Positions 56,101-64,000 of a stretch of 64,000 bases of DNA are shown here, one piece after another. Every line of letters begins with the position of its first letter. Positions within the stretch are counted from its first letter, which is position 1. Origin of the DNA: Metellina segmentata (Eukaryota; Arthropoda; Arachnida; Araneae; Tetragnathidae). Under the pieces are notes generated by a model. That model was given only the letters and a program-made list of their open reading frames with translations, was not told where the DNA came from and did no database searches. Made by a program: the position numbers and the translations under genes. The stretch spans positions 54,059,583-54,123,582 of the forward strand of contig OX375875.1 of the NCBI GenBank assembly GCA_947359465.1, in the 5' to 3' direction.

Positions 56101-59100
56101 TGTTGACGAGAAGAGAGCCACCGATTCCCAATTGAGATCCAACAAGACGTGAGTTATGGCCTTTTTAGGAGAAAAAAGACAAATACTTTCATTAGAACAT
56201 TCTTACAATCAATTGCAACTCATAATTACAGTAGAATAGCCAGTGGGGGATAGAATAAAAAGCGCATTTCGAGAAGCAATATTTGAACCGAAAGCAATTC
56301 ACGCTTTTCCTTAGACTACCTTATAAGTCAACTCCATTCGCCGTTGATTGTCAAGCCAATACAATACATGTAATTTTTAGTCCTTAGTTAAAAAGTAGCC
56401 CCAAAGGTTGGTCGGCCGAACACTACTGTGGAGCTTGTATGAAAAAGGGAAATCGCGTTACAAAGAAGGGTCAGTGTAACTTTGGATTGTGTGGAGTTAG
56501 TGATACCTAAGTGGTGTGGACTCGAAAACTACACAACTACGTCACAATAACATACCTTTAAAGGGGTCCGGGACACATTGAAAAAAAAAAAAAATTTATA
56601 ATTAATTTAGAAATTTGAATTTTTTGTACTTATTACCCATCTAACTAATAAGCTAAATCACAACACAAAATTTTTCCAAAAGTTTTTTAAAAATTTTAAA
56701 TTAAAATTTTTTGAAAAAAAAAGAGGGGTCATTTTAAATTGCTAAAATTCAAAATATTCTTGATCAATTTTCAAAATTCTTGCAGTAAATTATTCACAAA
56801 TTTATAAACTTTAATTTTGATTCAACAATTAAAACATATTAATTTAATAAAAAATAAAAAATAGTTGAATGAAAATTTTAAGGTACTTTTTTTTAAAAAG
56901 TCATATTTTTAAAAGTAAACATTTGTTTCAAATTTGCTGAATCAAAATTAAAGTATAAAGTTTGAAAAAGATATATTCCAAATTTCAACCCTTAAACTTC
57001 ATCGGTTTTCGACTTAAAGCAGTTTGAATACAGGAAATCTTGAAAAAATGTATCATGGAGAAAAACGTATTTAAAGTTTTAAGGACAGATGTTGTTGCCA
57101 TGACAACAACTGTCAAGAGTGTTAGATTTTCTAAACACACACACACAACGCACCACAAAAATTATTATCTCTAGTTCTAATTAAGATAGAAACATGATTT
57201 AGGCGTCATTTTAAGCAGAAAAACACAGAGAATTTCTTAAAATAATAAAAAAAAATTTCGAAAATTTGACGCTTTTTGTGTTACGGACCCCTTTAATCAA
57301 TAAAAATGATCTTCAATGTCAATATCAAACAGCGCTTTAATCGTTGAAACTGTAAATTGATTATTGAATATTCACATTAAACAATCGTTCAACCTTTCTA
57401 TGTCTGCTTTATTCATTCCACAATTCAATGGGATTGCGGTAGCCCGGTTGGAAGAGCAATCAGAGGGTTGCGAGTTCGAATCCAACCAAAGACCGTCGTG
57501 TACAAAGGGGGCTGGTGCACGTTAAATCTATCGTGGCCTCAAATTTCCTCACGTTGACATGGCGTGGAATTTTGGAGAGTGGGTTGCCAGCTCAGGTGTA
57601 ACCTCGTCATCTGACCGTGGTTAAAAATTATGAGGCGTGGTCCTCGAATCTTTCACTTCGGGGGGTTGATCTCGGACCTTCGATAATAGCCTGCTGCGTT
57701 GCTCCCGTGCGACGTTAATTAAAATACCTACCTACAAGACTCGAGTATACACGTCAATATACTAGGGTTTATTCTAGACTCAACGCGCCGACCAACCGGT
57801 ATAGTGGTTAAGGTGTTAGCCTCTAGATCGGGAGGTTCTTGGTTCGAATCCGGGTTCGGGCATGGATGTTTGTAAACGTACGGTGTAGAGGCGGCTGGTG
57901 CACCTTAAATCTGTCGTGGCCGAAAGTCCTCACGTTGGGTTGGCGTGGAAGTTTGGAGAGTGGGGTGCCAGCTCAGGTGTTGCTTCGTCATCTGACCGTG
58001 GTTCAAAATTACGAGGTGTTGTCCTCGGATCTTTCCCTTAAGGGACTGATCCCGGACCGTCGTCAATAGCCCGTTGTGTTGCTCTAGTACGACGTTAACT
58101 AAAAAATTACCAATTACCAATTACCTCTAGATCGGAAGGTTCCTGGTTCGAATCCGGATCAAGCATGGATGCTTGTAAGCGTATGGTAAGAGGCGGTTGG
58201 TGCACCTTAAATCATTCGTGTCTGAAAGTACTCACGTAAGGTTGGTGTGGAAGTTTGGAGCGTGGGGTGCCAACTCAGGTGTTGCCTCTTTATCTGACCG
58301 TGGTTCAAAATTACGAGGTGTTGTCCTCGGATCTTTCCTTTAATTGACCTCTGGCCGACCAACCGGTATAGTGGTTAAGGTGTTAGCCTCTAGATCGGAA
58401 GGTTCCTGGTTCGAATCCGGGCCCGGGCATGGATGTTTGTAAACGTATGGTGTAGAGGCGGCTGGTGCACCTTAAATCTGTCGTGGCCGAAAGTCCTCAC
58501 GTTGGGTTGGCGTGGAAGTTTGGAGAGTGGGGTGCTAGCTCAGGTGTTGCTTCGTCATCTGACCGTGGTTCAAAATTACGAGGTGTTGTCCTCGGATCTT
58601 TCCCTTATGGGACTGATCCCGGACCGTCGTCAATAGCCCGTTGTGTTGCTCTAGTACGACGTTAACTAAAAAATTACCAATTACCAATTACCTTTAATTG
58701 ACTGATCCTCGACCGTCGTCAATAGCCCGTTGTGTTGCTCTAGTACAACGTTAATTACCAATTTTGTTCTCACCTAATTTCATTTTTTTAATCTGAAGTT
58801 GCTGGGCTTTTTTTTCACGGACACTAAGCCACTGTGCAGAACGTAGTAATGGTAATGGTAATTTTAGTTAACGTCGTACTAGAGCAACACAACGGGCTAT
58901 TGACGACGGTCCGGGATCAGTCCCTCAACGTAGTAATACAAAGCCTATTCTAGAAACAATTACAATTGCTTTAAGCATACCAACCTCAATTTCACTTCTT
59001 AAAGATGTTAACTGCAAGGGGAAGTACGGCAAGTTGATTATTCTAAGGAAGTTCTCTGCTTCCTGCTGTATGCTGGAATTCATCGGACCGATGACTCCTA

Positions 59101-59318
59101 CACGAAGGAAGAAAGCAAAACAGTTTTTCAATCAGTGAATTGAACTGTGTAAGATAATGAAACAATGCTTAAAACTTACAGGAATAAGTCAGGTTTCAAC
59201 GTACCTAAGTAACGCTTTGTATCACAGCTAGCTTTAAGCTCTTCGACATTGTTTAACGCGTGCATTAAGTTGAACACTGCTACAGATGTGTTGGAACACG
59301 TATCGTACACATCAAATC
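43009..59318 (-). CDS. boss: Bride of sevenless-like class C GPCR (5' partial, 6 exons)
   Basis: Cell-surface receptor with a large ectodomain, seven membrane helices and a short tail. In Drosophila, Boss binds the Sevenless kinase in R7 specification and has a glucose-sensing role. Exons, in transcript order: 59318-59205, 59097-58985, 56160-56015, 53277-52817, 46417-46278 and 44112-43009. Phases match throughout, giving 691 residues plus TAG. The ectodomain has a periplasmic-binding-like fold signature (GVIGPMNSSIQQEAENF, LDLNWESVALFSS). A cysteine-bearing stretch follows (LVWDKKRL, FLCHQNCREICKNF), then seven hydrophobic helices and FLPKVY, which fits the class C FxPKxY motif at the end of helix 7. 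The fly protein is about 900 residues, so roughly 200 N-terminal residues, including the signal peptide, lie right of the window. The assignment is by motif and architecture; another GPRC5-like receptor is the alternative. Confidence 0.82.
44151..44812 (+). mobile_element. Non-autonomous Helitron, family 1
   Basis: Begins TCTCTACTATTATAAAAG after A and ends GGCCACGCAGTGGCTAG before T. It lies in the last boss intron, 38 bp from the terminal exon. No coding capacity. Confidence 0.88.
45489..46127 (+). mobile_element. Non-autonomous Helitron, family 1
   Basis: Begins TCTCTGCTATTATAAAATG and ends GCCACGCAGTGGCTAG before T. Same boss intron and same orientation as 44151-44812, and about 150 bp from the next exon. 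Confidence 0.85.
46278..46417 (-). CDS. boss: boss exon: membrane-proximal ectodomain
   Basis: Minus-strand acceptor atttactag and donor gtgag. It starts with two bases completing an alanine codon and encodes TGRLENDTDANKMFFTNNST, IEIWTFQHAIGKFSKHKELQ. Three N-x-S/T sites suggest it is extracellular. Both phases match the neighbouring exons. Confidence 0.85.
46859..47349 (-). mobile_element. Helitron, CGGGACATT family, left copy of a tandem pair
   Basis: On the minus strand it starts TCTTATTATACAAAAGG and ends GGGACATTCATCCTAG before T. Joined head to tail with 47350-47850. Confidence 0.75.
47350..47850 (-). mobile_element. Helitron, CGGGACATT family, right copy of a tandem pair
   Basis: On the minus strand it starts TCTTATTATATAAAACGC after A and ends GGGGCATTTATCTTAG, abutting the TC start of the left copy without spacer. 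Confidence 0.75.
47926..48000 (-). mobile_element. SINE 3' fragment
   Basis: Tail CCTACCTACCTCA and body end with GAGCAGCACAGAGGGCTATT, reversed. Truncated. Confidence 0.65.
48272..48718. mobile_element. PIF/Harbinger-like MITE (GGCCCGGCGCACAT ends)
   Basis: Perfect TAA duplication (48269-48271 and 48719-48721). Ends GGCCCGGCGCACATATCCG and, reversed, GTCCCGGTGCACACATCCG. Interior matches 14615-15022 in inverse orientation. It lies in a boss intron. Confidence 0.87.
49221..49526 (-). mobile_element. tRNA-type SINE with type 2 tail
   Basis: Reversed tail CTACCTACTT and body. Flanks ggaatactaatggt (49207-49220) and ggaattctaatgga (49527-49540) are a 14-bp duplication with two differences. Confidence 0.75.
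49722..51322 (+). mobile_element. Non-autonomous Helitron, CCGAGTAAGG family
   Basis: Begins TCTATATAAATAAGAATGG after A and ends with hairpin-like ACCGAGTAAGGTCGGGT, then TTTTGCTAG before T. It contains a (CTGT)n run near 49838 and four 20-bp repeats. No Rep-helicase frame. Confidence 0.72.
50731..50813 (+). repeat. Four tandem 20-bp units
   Basis: The unit TAATGCCGTTATTTAAAGAA is repeated about four times with one or two changes, inside the Helitron at 49722. Confidence 0.85.
51622..51693 (+). tRNA. tRNA-Cys (GCA)
   Basis: 72 bases folding into a complete cloverleaf. The acceptor stem GGGGGTA pairs with TGCCCCC, the D stem GCTC with GAGC, and the anticodon loop CTGCAGA carries GCA. The T arm is CCCGG-TTCAAAC-CCGGG and the discriminator base is T, as in eukaryotic tRNA-Cys. 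A and B boxes are intact, so it is probably transcribed by RNA polymerase III. It lies in a boss intron on the opposite strand, with no SINE-type tail. Confidence 0.95.
52817..53277 (-). CDS. boss: boss exon: ligand-binding-fold ectodomain
   Basis: Acceptor ttctag-like on the minus strand (cactag), donor gtaaaa. It encodes NDKSLRMKFQEISATGVQVA, IVLGSNIDLGRLYEMA, WLLAGMDTKESLL and NGCVKNTSGSIFDEIRC. The pattern of VQVAIVLGS followed by helices is typical of the second lobe of class C binding domains. It ends with one base of an alanine codon. Confidence 0.85.
53805..54232. mobile_element. Candidate solo LTR
   Basis: 428 bp bounded by TGGTGTC and GACACCA, with the TG...CA ends of LTRs, a possible AATAAG signal near 54139 and GC content above its surroundings. 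No convincing target duplication (cttta versus cacta). No internal retroelement sequence is next to it. Confidence 0.4.
56015..56160 (-). CDS. boss: boss exon: binding-fold ectodomain
   Basis: Acceptor cctaaaaag, donor gtaagg, phase 0 start. It encodes AITHVLLDLNWESVALFSS, LEDEFREKADRNNICITW and IVLSSNL, ending with two bases of an arginine codon. DLNWESVALFSS matches the W-x-x-V-x-L-x-S pattern at the lobe border of class C and guanylyl-cyclase receptors. Confidence 0.82.
56562..57292. mobile_element. TTAA-flanked AT-rich element (AGGGGTCC ends)
   Basis: Ends AGGGGTCCGGGACAC and, reversed, AGGGGTCCGTAACAC, flanked by TTAA at 56558-56561 and 57293-57296. TTAA targets occur in piggyBac and Kolobok; the AGGGG start fits Kolobok better. 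No coding capacity. Confidence 0.72.
57432..57734 (+). mobile_element. tRNA-derived SINE, type 2
   Basis: Head GCGGTAGCCCGGTTGGAAGA with B box GAGTTCGAATCC differs from the type 1 head, but the body is the same and the tail is CTACCTAC. In a boss intron. Confidence 0.85.
57787..58125 (+). mobile_element. tRNA-derived SINE, type 1
   Basis: Head GCCGACCAACCGGTATAGTG through a tail of ATTACC repeats; nearly identical to 9429 and 58354. First member of a SINE cluster. Confidence 0.9.
58126..58760 (+). mobile_element. tRNA-derived SINE, type 1, split by another SINE
   Basis: Starts within the head at TCTAGATCGG, directly after the tail of the previous copy. Interrupted at 58349 and resumes at 58693 with GACTGATCCTCGACCG. 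Confidence 0.8.
58354..58692 (+). mobile_element. tRNA-derived SINE, type 1, nested
   Basis: Complete copy inserted into the preceding SINE. The 10-bp host sequence tttaattgac is present on both sides (58339-58348 and 58693-58702). Confidence 0.85.
58851..58926 (-). mobile_element. 5'-truncated SINE with perfect target duplication
   Basis: Only the last 76 bp of the SINE, reversed. An 11-bp duplication aacgtagtaat flanks it (58840-58850 and 58927-58937). 5' truncation with duplication indicates LINE-driven insertion. Confidence 0.88.
58985..59097 (-). CDS. boss: boss exon: first lobe
   Basis: Acceptor ttcgtgtag. It encodes VIGPMNSSIQQEAENF, LRIINLPYFPLQLTSLRSE and IE. The only donor that keeps phase with the next exon is GAG|gttggt, a weaker site; a nearby gtatgc would break the frame. 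A 76-bp SINE fragment sits 58 bp downstream on this strand. Confidence 0.78.
59205..59318 (-). CDS. boss: boss exon: first lobe, most 5' exon found
   Basis: Acceptor ttaatatag and donor gtacgt on the minus strand. It encodes FDVYDTCSNTSVAVFNLMHA, NNVEELKASCDTKRYL and one base of a glycine codon. Y-D-T-C-x(n)-A resembles the D-T-C pattern of class C ectodomains. It starts with two bases, so at least one more exon lies to the right; I could not identify it within 59319-64000. Confidence 0.82.
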
Positions 59319-60179
59319 CTATATTAAAGACAAATTAATAATTTTCAAACAATATAAGATTGAACAAATTTGTACGGTTTGCAAAAATTTCAATTATACA
59401 AGAAATTTAACAGTTCAAGATTCATTTATTTTTTTTAAATTTAAATAGAACGCATGGTAAAAGTGAAAGTTCAAGTAGGATTTTCTATTTATTTTAAATA
59501 TTAGAAATTTGGTTACACACACGCAAAGCTGCTTACAAATTAGCTCCCATGAGCTGTTATTTAACAAAACGCGTCCCCAATGGATTGTATCATAAGTGGT
59601 ATCTATCTATTGATGAATACTTGTAACACATCGATATAAGGAAGTTCTAATTCAATTAAACACAATGCGTCGTTTTACGCTCTCTCTTGGCGGCCTGAGA
59701 AAGTCGTCGAACCGCCAATTCACATCATAGTACTTTCGAACCTCAATTAGCTTATTCTAACAATTCTCTGTTCAAGACACTGATACTATCCATTTTGTGG
59801 GTGGAGACTCCACTTTGTTCATTTTTTAAAATTAGTGTGTGAAGATGTGATTTACTTCTTTCTTCATGTTTTACAGTGCACCCAGCTTTACCCGAGAGAT
59901 TTTGCGGCGAAAAAAAAGCTGCTGCACCCCTGTTTCCTCAACAATTTCGTTGCATCGTCGAATAGCTTTTTAAGATTTCTCCGGCTTCACCTTCTTCCGA
60001 ATGCTCGGCTCCTGACAGCTTTGGACGTTTTGCGTCGATTCGGGTTTGACTAGAAATTGGACCCTTTTCATAAACGTAAAAGTTCTATACAAAATTTTAG
60101 TTCTGCGGTACAAAGGAACCAACGTAGAGAGCTGGAAATATGGTTGTGTTGACCAATAAATTCCATACAGAATTTTTTT
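59319..60179. other. Boss upstream intron, no feature recognised
   Basis: Non-coding as far as I can see; the next boss exon toward the 5' end was looked for and not found. Confidence 0.5.
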
Positions 60180-60453
60180 GTTTTGTTTCCAATGGCAAGG
60201 CTGGGTACAGATTGCAAAGACAAATACATAATACAATACAGAAATACAATACAGTACAGAATTGACCGAAGTCATTGTAGCTTTATACAAGGCCAGAAGT
60301 GATGGTCACTTGTGAAGGGTACCCAGTGGGAGGACCATCATTGTCCCTAACAAAGGACAGCACAATTTACATCCATGCCCTGACCCGGATTCGAACCAGG
60401 AACCTTTCGATCCAGAGGCCAACACCTTGACTACTAGACCGGCTGGTCGGCTT
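60180..60453 (-). mobile_element. tRNA-derived SINE, type 1 head with type 3 body
   Basis: Head GCCGACCAGCCGGTCTAGTA and B box GGTTCGAATCCGGG, then a different body (TGTCCTTTGTTAGGGACAAT). Flanks ccatacagaatt (from 60163) and ctatacagaata (from 60454) form an imperfect duplication. Confidence 0.83.
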
Positions 60454-60469
60454 CTATACAGAATAATTT

Positions 60470-61654
60470 TTATGAATCCAGAAATCGGTGTTTGAGAGTT
60501 TTTGCTTCTTCAGGTAAACTGAATCCCGTCTCTGTGTCCTCAGCAGAGTTTTTGCCAAGCATAAACATAAAGACCTACTTATATACAATGATTTCTTTGA
60601 ATTATAAGTTATTTTTGACTTAAACGGAATGCAAAGTGTTTAGGAAAAACTGTTAATCCTCAAATACTAAGGCAATTTTAATCGTTTATAAGAGCATTAT
60701 TAGGAAATTTAAAGATTTTTTTTTTTAATATGTAGGTTTACGTCTGTGCTCTGCTAATAACTAACGTTCTAACTTTCCTCGACCAAAATTATCATTATAG
60801 GGCCGAGCATACGAGGATAGTTACAGGTGCTGAAGCCCATTTCTTTTTTAGTTTGAGTGAAAAAAAACCAGGTAACCAGTTGCAAAAATGTTGCTATGAA
60901 TTTAAAGAAAACTTTACATATCTACCATAATTTAATCTCAAACATTGAATTAACACATGGAATTCGTTTGTTCATAGATTTACTCAAAAAAGTGTTCCCT
61001 GCACGTTGAATCTCTTTAGTAGGATGGCATAAGTACTGTGACCCCAACGTCTTAATTATTTCATTTTCAAGCATTTTTTGTAACAAATATTTCTATAAAT
61101 GATTTGCATATGTTAAGTTTAAAAAGTGACTTTAAAATTCCGAGTTTAAAAAAAAAATTAATTACAAAACTTGTACGAGTAAAGTATACACACAGTTAAA
61201 AATTAGAAATTTTTTCTACTCCAAACACACACACGCACATTAGCGCTCTTTTTTAATTTCATATCCTGCCCGTAACAAGCTCTCAGCACGGTACTGAACA
61301 TTACTACACTGTCTTCGTAAATAACTGCTGAATTTTGTAAAGCGCGGTTCTGGCAAGAAGGCAATCCGACCATGGATCAATCAATTTTTGAAAATGTGTG
61401 AAAGCTTATTAGGCGAAGAATGGAGTATGCAAAAGTATGAATCGCAATCTCCGTGGGTGGTTTCTCTCTCCACGCGTTATTCGATCGAGGTTATTTGTGT
61501 CACGGCTTTGAACGAGGTTATTTGTTAAATTAAGAGACTGGTGCCAGAGTAAGCAAATTGCTTTTACAATTGACGTCTTTTGACACCTTCTGGTTCTAAG
61601 CGACAGAAGTGGTAACGCGTTGCTTGGGGGAAAACCTACCACGGCGATCATCAT
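60470..61654. other. Non-coding stretch between SINEs
   Basis: AT-rich, with poly-T and short CA-type runs. No exon, element end or RNA gene recognised. Confidence 0.5.
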
Positions 61655-62020
61655 TCATGCTTTCGGTAAGGCAGTCTCCTCGTAGTAACGAGGTTTCAGG
61701 GGCCCTGGCTAGTTTCCCATTTGGTTTTGTCGCTGATTCGCAAACGAAGGGTTGCGAGTTCGGAACTAGGTCCAATCAAAGACCATCGTGTGCGTTGTTG
61801 GGGGATACATGTTACTTCTTTCTTGGCCTCAATTGTGCTAATTTTGGCTTAGAAGTTCGGCAAGTGGAGTGTCAGCTCATGTGTTGACCTCGTCAACCGA
61901 CCGTGGTTCAAAATCACGGGGTGTTGTCTGTCCATGGATCTTTTGATTCAGGATTGATCCCGTCCGTCACCAAAGGCCGGTTGCGTTGATCCCTGTGCGA
62001 CGCAAATTCACTACCTACCT
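61655..62020 (+). mobile_element. SINE, type 2, diverged
   Basis: B-box-like GAGTTCGGAACTAGG, then body pieces GACCGTGGTTCAAAATCACG and tail CTACCTACCT. No clear duplication; an older copy. Confidence 0.72.
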
Positions 62021-62607
62021 AACATCTTTTTCAAAAATAGACTGATCCAAGGTCGACTGTCTTCTCGTCGGAACCCCACTTCTGTCACATTGCACACCGA
62101 ACGATGAACTTTAAGGTGCAATTCCTATAGTGCGTCTATTGCAGTACGGCTGGCGCACAGTTGTCGCTTCCGTAGCTGACGCATTGAGGGAAACAGTTCC
62201 ATAATCGTCCCGACTTAAACACATTACAGCACTTTCCTAACTTAACGGACATGTTTTATAGCTTATTTTAAAGACAGATTGTTTTCTTTAATGTGATGTA
62301 TTACCTGTAAAAATTGGTTGAGGGATGATGTAATTGACCCCAATGTATCCGTAACATCCCATTGTACAGGGTGTCCTAAAAGTTCCCGTACTGACGATTC
62401 GTGAATTTATTATGCAAAAACAACAAGCTTTCAAACAATTATTTTTATGCCAATGGTGAAAAGCACTTTTAACCGAACGTAGGAAAAAAAATTTCAGCTT
62501 ACATTTATAATAAATGTTGAAAATTTCCGCCCTTTTCTTGGAGGCAAAGCTGAAGTCGCTTGCGCATATATTTAGAAACGCGTTTCAAGATGCTGACTTC
62601 TTGGATC

Positions 62608-63751
62608 CAGGGCTGTTGTGGAGGGTATACGGCGGTATACGCCATACATCCTCTGGTTTTTCCGGCAAATTCCGTATACCTTCTGCTTTTTCTTAAAAAC
62701 TACATATACGCATCGTTTTTCCAAGAAAACTTCGCGCGAAACGTCACGTGAAACACAGATAGCTGTAGAAGCAAAAGCAAAGTTTCTATTTCAAGATATC
62801 ACCTTGGTACATAATTCCAAAATCGTACCTATTAATCATAAGCAATTCATTCAAAGTATTATCGATAGAATGAAATCCAGATTGTTCTGATGTTAATGAA
62901 GAAAATTATCAACTTTTGAAGGATATATCCATGTTTGATCCAGAACGTATAAATACAGGGGAAATTCGCCATGGAGAAAAGGAGGTAAAAAGGACCTGTC
63001 GACGTTTCGGTATAGATGAAATGTGCACTATTCAGGGTTTGAGGGACCAATGAAAACGGCCAAGTTGTTCCAGAAAAATTAAAGCCACTTTTAAGAACAA
63101 TTGAATTATTACCATGTTCTACGGCCGAATGTGAGTCCAGGCTTAGTTTAATAAATAATATAGCGTAATAGATTTGAAATAATTTTTATTGATTTCAAAC
63201 GTCTCTAATCTAGTGTTTATTAAAGCAAATAGACCACCTATAGAAAACTTTCAACCGGAAAAAGTTTGTAAATTCTTGGTTGGCCAACCATCGCTTTTCA
63301 GTAGAGAATATATAGAGAGTATGCTCTACAAAATGAGACACACAGAGACGGATTTCTCTAGTCAAGCAGTTCGGAAAATATTTCAGGCCTTAAAATTTGT
63401 TATAACGAATTTCTGTCTGAGTCGAAGTTTTTTCAAAGTTCCACAAATCCTTTCCTGTAATATAAAATTAACCCTCATAGGCTTTTACTCTCTCGATAAT
63501 TTGAACTTCGATTAATTCGAACACATTCCCAGGTCCTTTAAGTATGGCCATGAATGATGGGCGCCCGGAGGAGGGGGACGGACAACCCCCTGGCTTATTT
63601 CTTATACATATACATGTATGTGCGTGTGTACATGTTTCTTGCCCCCCCCCCTGGAAAGTGTAAGTAGTAAGTACATGTTTCGCCTCCCCATGGAAAAAAT
63701 TCTGCGGGCGCCCATGGTATACCCTCTGTTTTTTTTACGACTACAGCACTG
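62608..63751. mobile_element. hAT-like element nested in the mariner-class element
   Basis: Ends CAGGGCTGTTGTG and, reversed, CAGTGCTGTAGTC, with GAGGGTATAC close inside each end. The 8-bp duplication is cttggatc (62600-62607) and cttgtatc (63752-63759), 7 of 8 matching. Confidence 0.87.
62720..63310 (+). pseudogene. hAT transposase C-terminal relic
   Basis: STAECESRLSLINNIA (stop at 63166-63168) followed by SNLVFIKANRPPIENFQP is the hATC dimerisation region. Upstream pieces NEENYQLLKDISMFDPERIN fit the same domain. Stops and frame changes break it. Confidence 0.78.
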
Positions 63752-64000
63752 CTTGTATCCTTTGAGTAATGGCAAATTTCAGATCACCAATTGTTTGGCG
63801 ATTATCTTCATAAACTTTGTTCTTTAAATATTCCCACAGAAAAAAAGTCAGGGATGCGCAGATCAGGGAACGAGGAGGCCAAAGGTTTCTTGAGATGAGT
63901 CGATTCTCAAAAGATCTTGAAGCATGCCCATGGTTTTATAATTTGTATGGCAGGTTGCAACGTCTTGTTGGAACAAAGAGTCTCATTCATTCACTTCTAA

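Larger units (their letters stand above)
62367..64000 (-). mobile_element. Tc1/mariner-class element, partial, split by hAT
   Basis: Left end CAGGGTGTCCTAAAAGTTCC after TA. The minus strand codes a transposase C-terminus in two blocks, right of 63752 and between 62607 and 62505. The other end is outside the window. Confidence 0.8.
62505..64000 (-). pseudogene. Tc1/mariner-class transposase relic
   Basis: Minus-strand segments read WPPRS, then FFLWEYLKNKVYEDN and QTIGDLKFAITQR in the right block, and KGGNFQHLL with TAA (62507-62505) in the left block. WPPRSPDL...FFLW is the signature around the last catalytic residue; here it is out of frame between WPPRS and FFLW. A 1,144-bp hAT insertion separates the blocks. 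Confidence 0.8.

Noticed and set aside
57839..58665. Open frames with repeated LTLGWRGSLESGV-like residues.
   Set aside because: They are translations of SINE bodies, in several copies.

Overview
The window is animal nuclear DNA, most likely from an arthropod. It is AT-rich, has long introns and is heavily loaded with transposons. Two protein-coding genes can be assembled from exons with consistent splice phases. The first is the 3' part of a Src-family tyrosine kinase gene closest to insect Src42A (+ strand, seven exons, 17580-34195). The second is the 3' part of a gene closest to bride of sevenless, boss, a class C seven-helix receptor (- strand, six exons, 59318-43009). They converge tail to tail with about 8.8 kb between their stop codons. 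Both are incomplete: the SH3 and N-terminal exons of the kinase lie left of its SH2 exon, probably left of the window, and the first part of the boss ectodomain lies right of 59318. The arthropod assignment rests on these two gene types; I cannot resolve it further.

Layout. 1-17579 is intronic or upstream DNA of Src42A, with a PIF/Harbinger-like element (6870-8165), a SINE (9429-9758), a TTAA-flanked MITE (10492-10693) and a 4.2-kb transposon (12955-17145) that was invaded repeatedly. 17580-34195 holds the Src42A SH2 and kinase exons. Their introns carry a hAT-like element (19491-21524), a CR1-like LINE (about 21950-24795), a triple nest of pogo-like and Helitron elements (30134-31926) and a SINE 53 bp from the last exon. 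34196-39128 is the kinase 3' flank. 39129-41324 is a DNA transposon carrying a Helitron. 43009-59318 is boss; its introns contain several Helitrons, a PIF-like MITE, an intact tRNA-Cys gene, a candidate solo LTR, a TTAA-flanked AT-rich element and a cluster of tRNA-derived SINEs. 59319-64000 has more SINEs and, at the right edge, a Tc1/mariner-like transposase relic split by a hAT relic.

The most informative content is the stratigraphy of the mobile DNA. Element ends, target-site duplications and in two cases an empty site elsewhere in the window fix the order of insertion. I found no CRISPR, operon or obviously new protein system. In Drosophila both genes belong to receptor-tyrosine-kinase signalling: Boss is the ligand of Sevenless and Src42A is a cytoplasmic kinase in such pathways. 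Their adjacency here may be chance.
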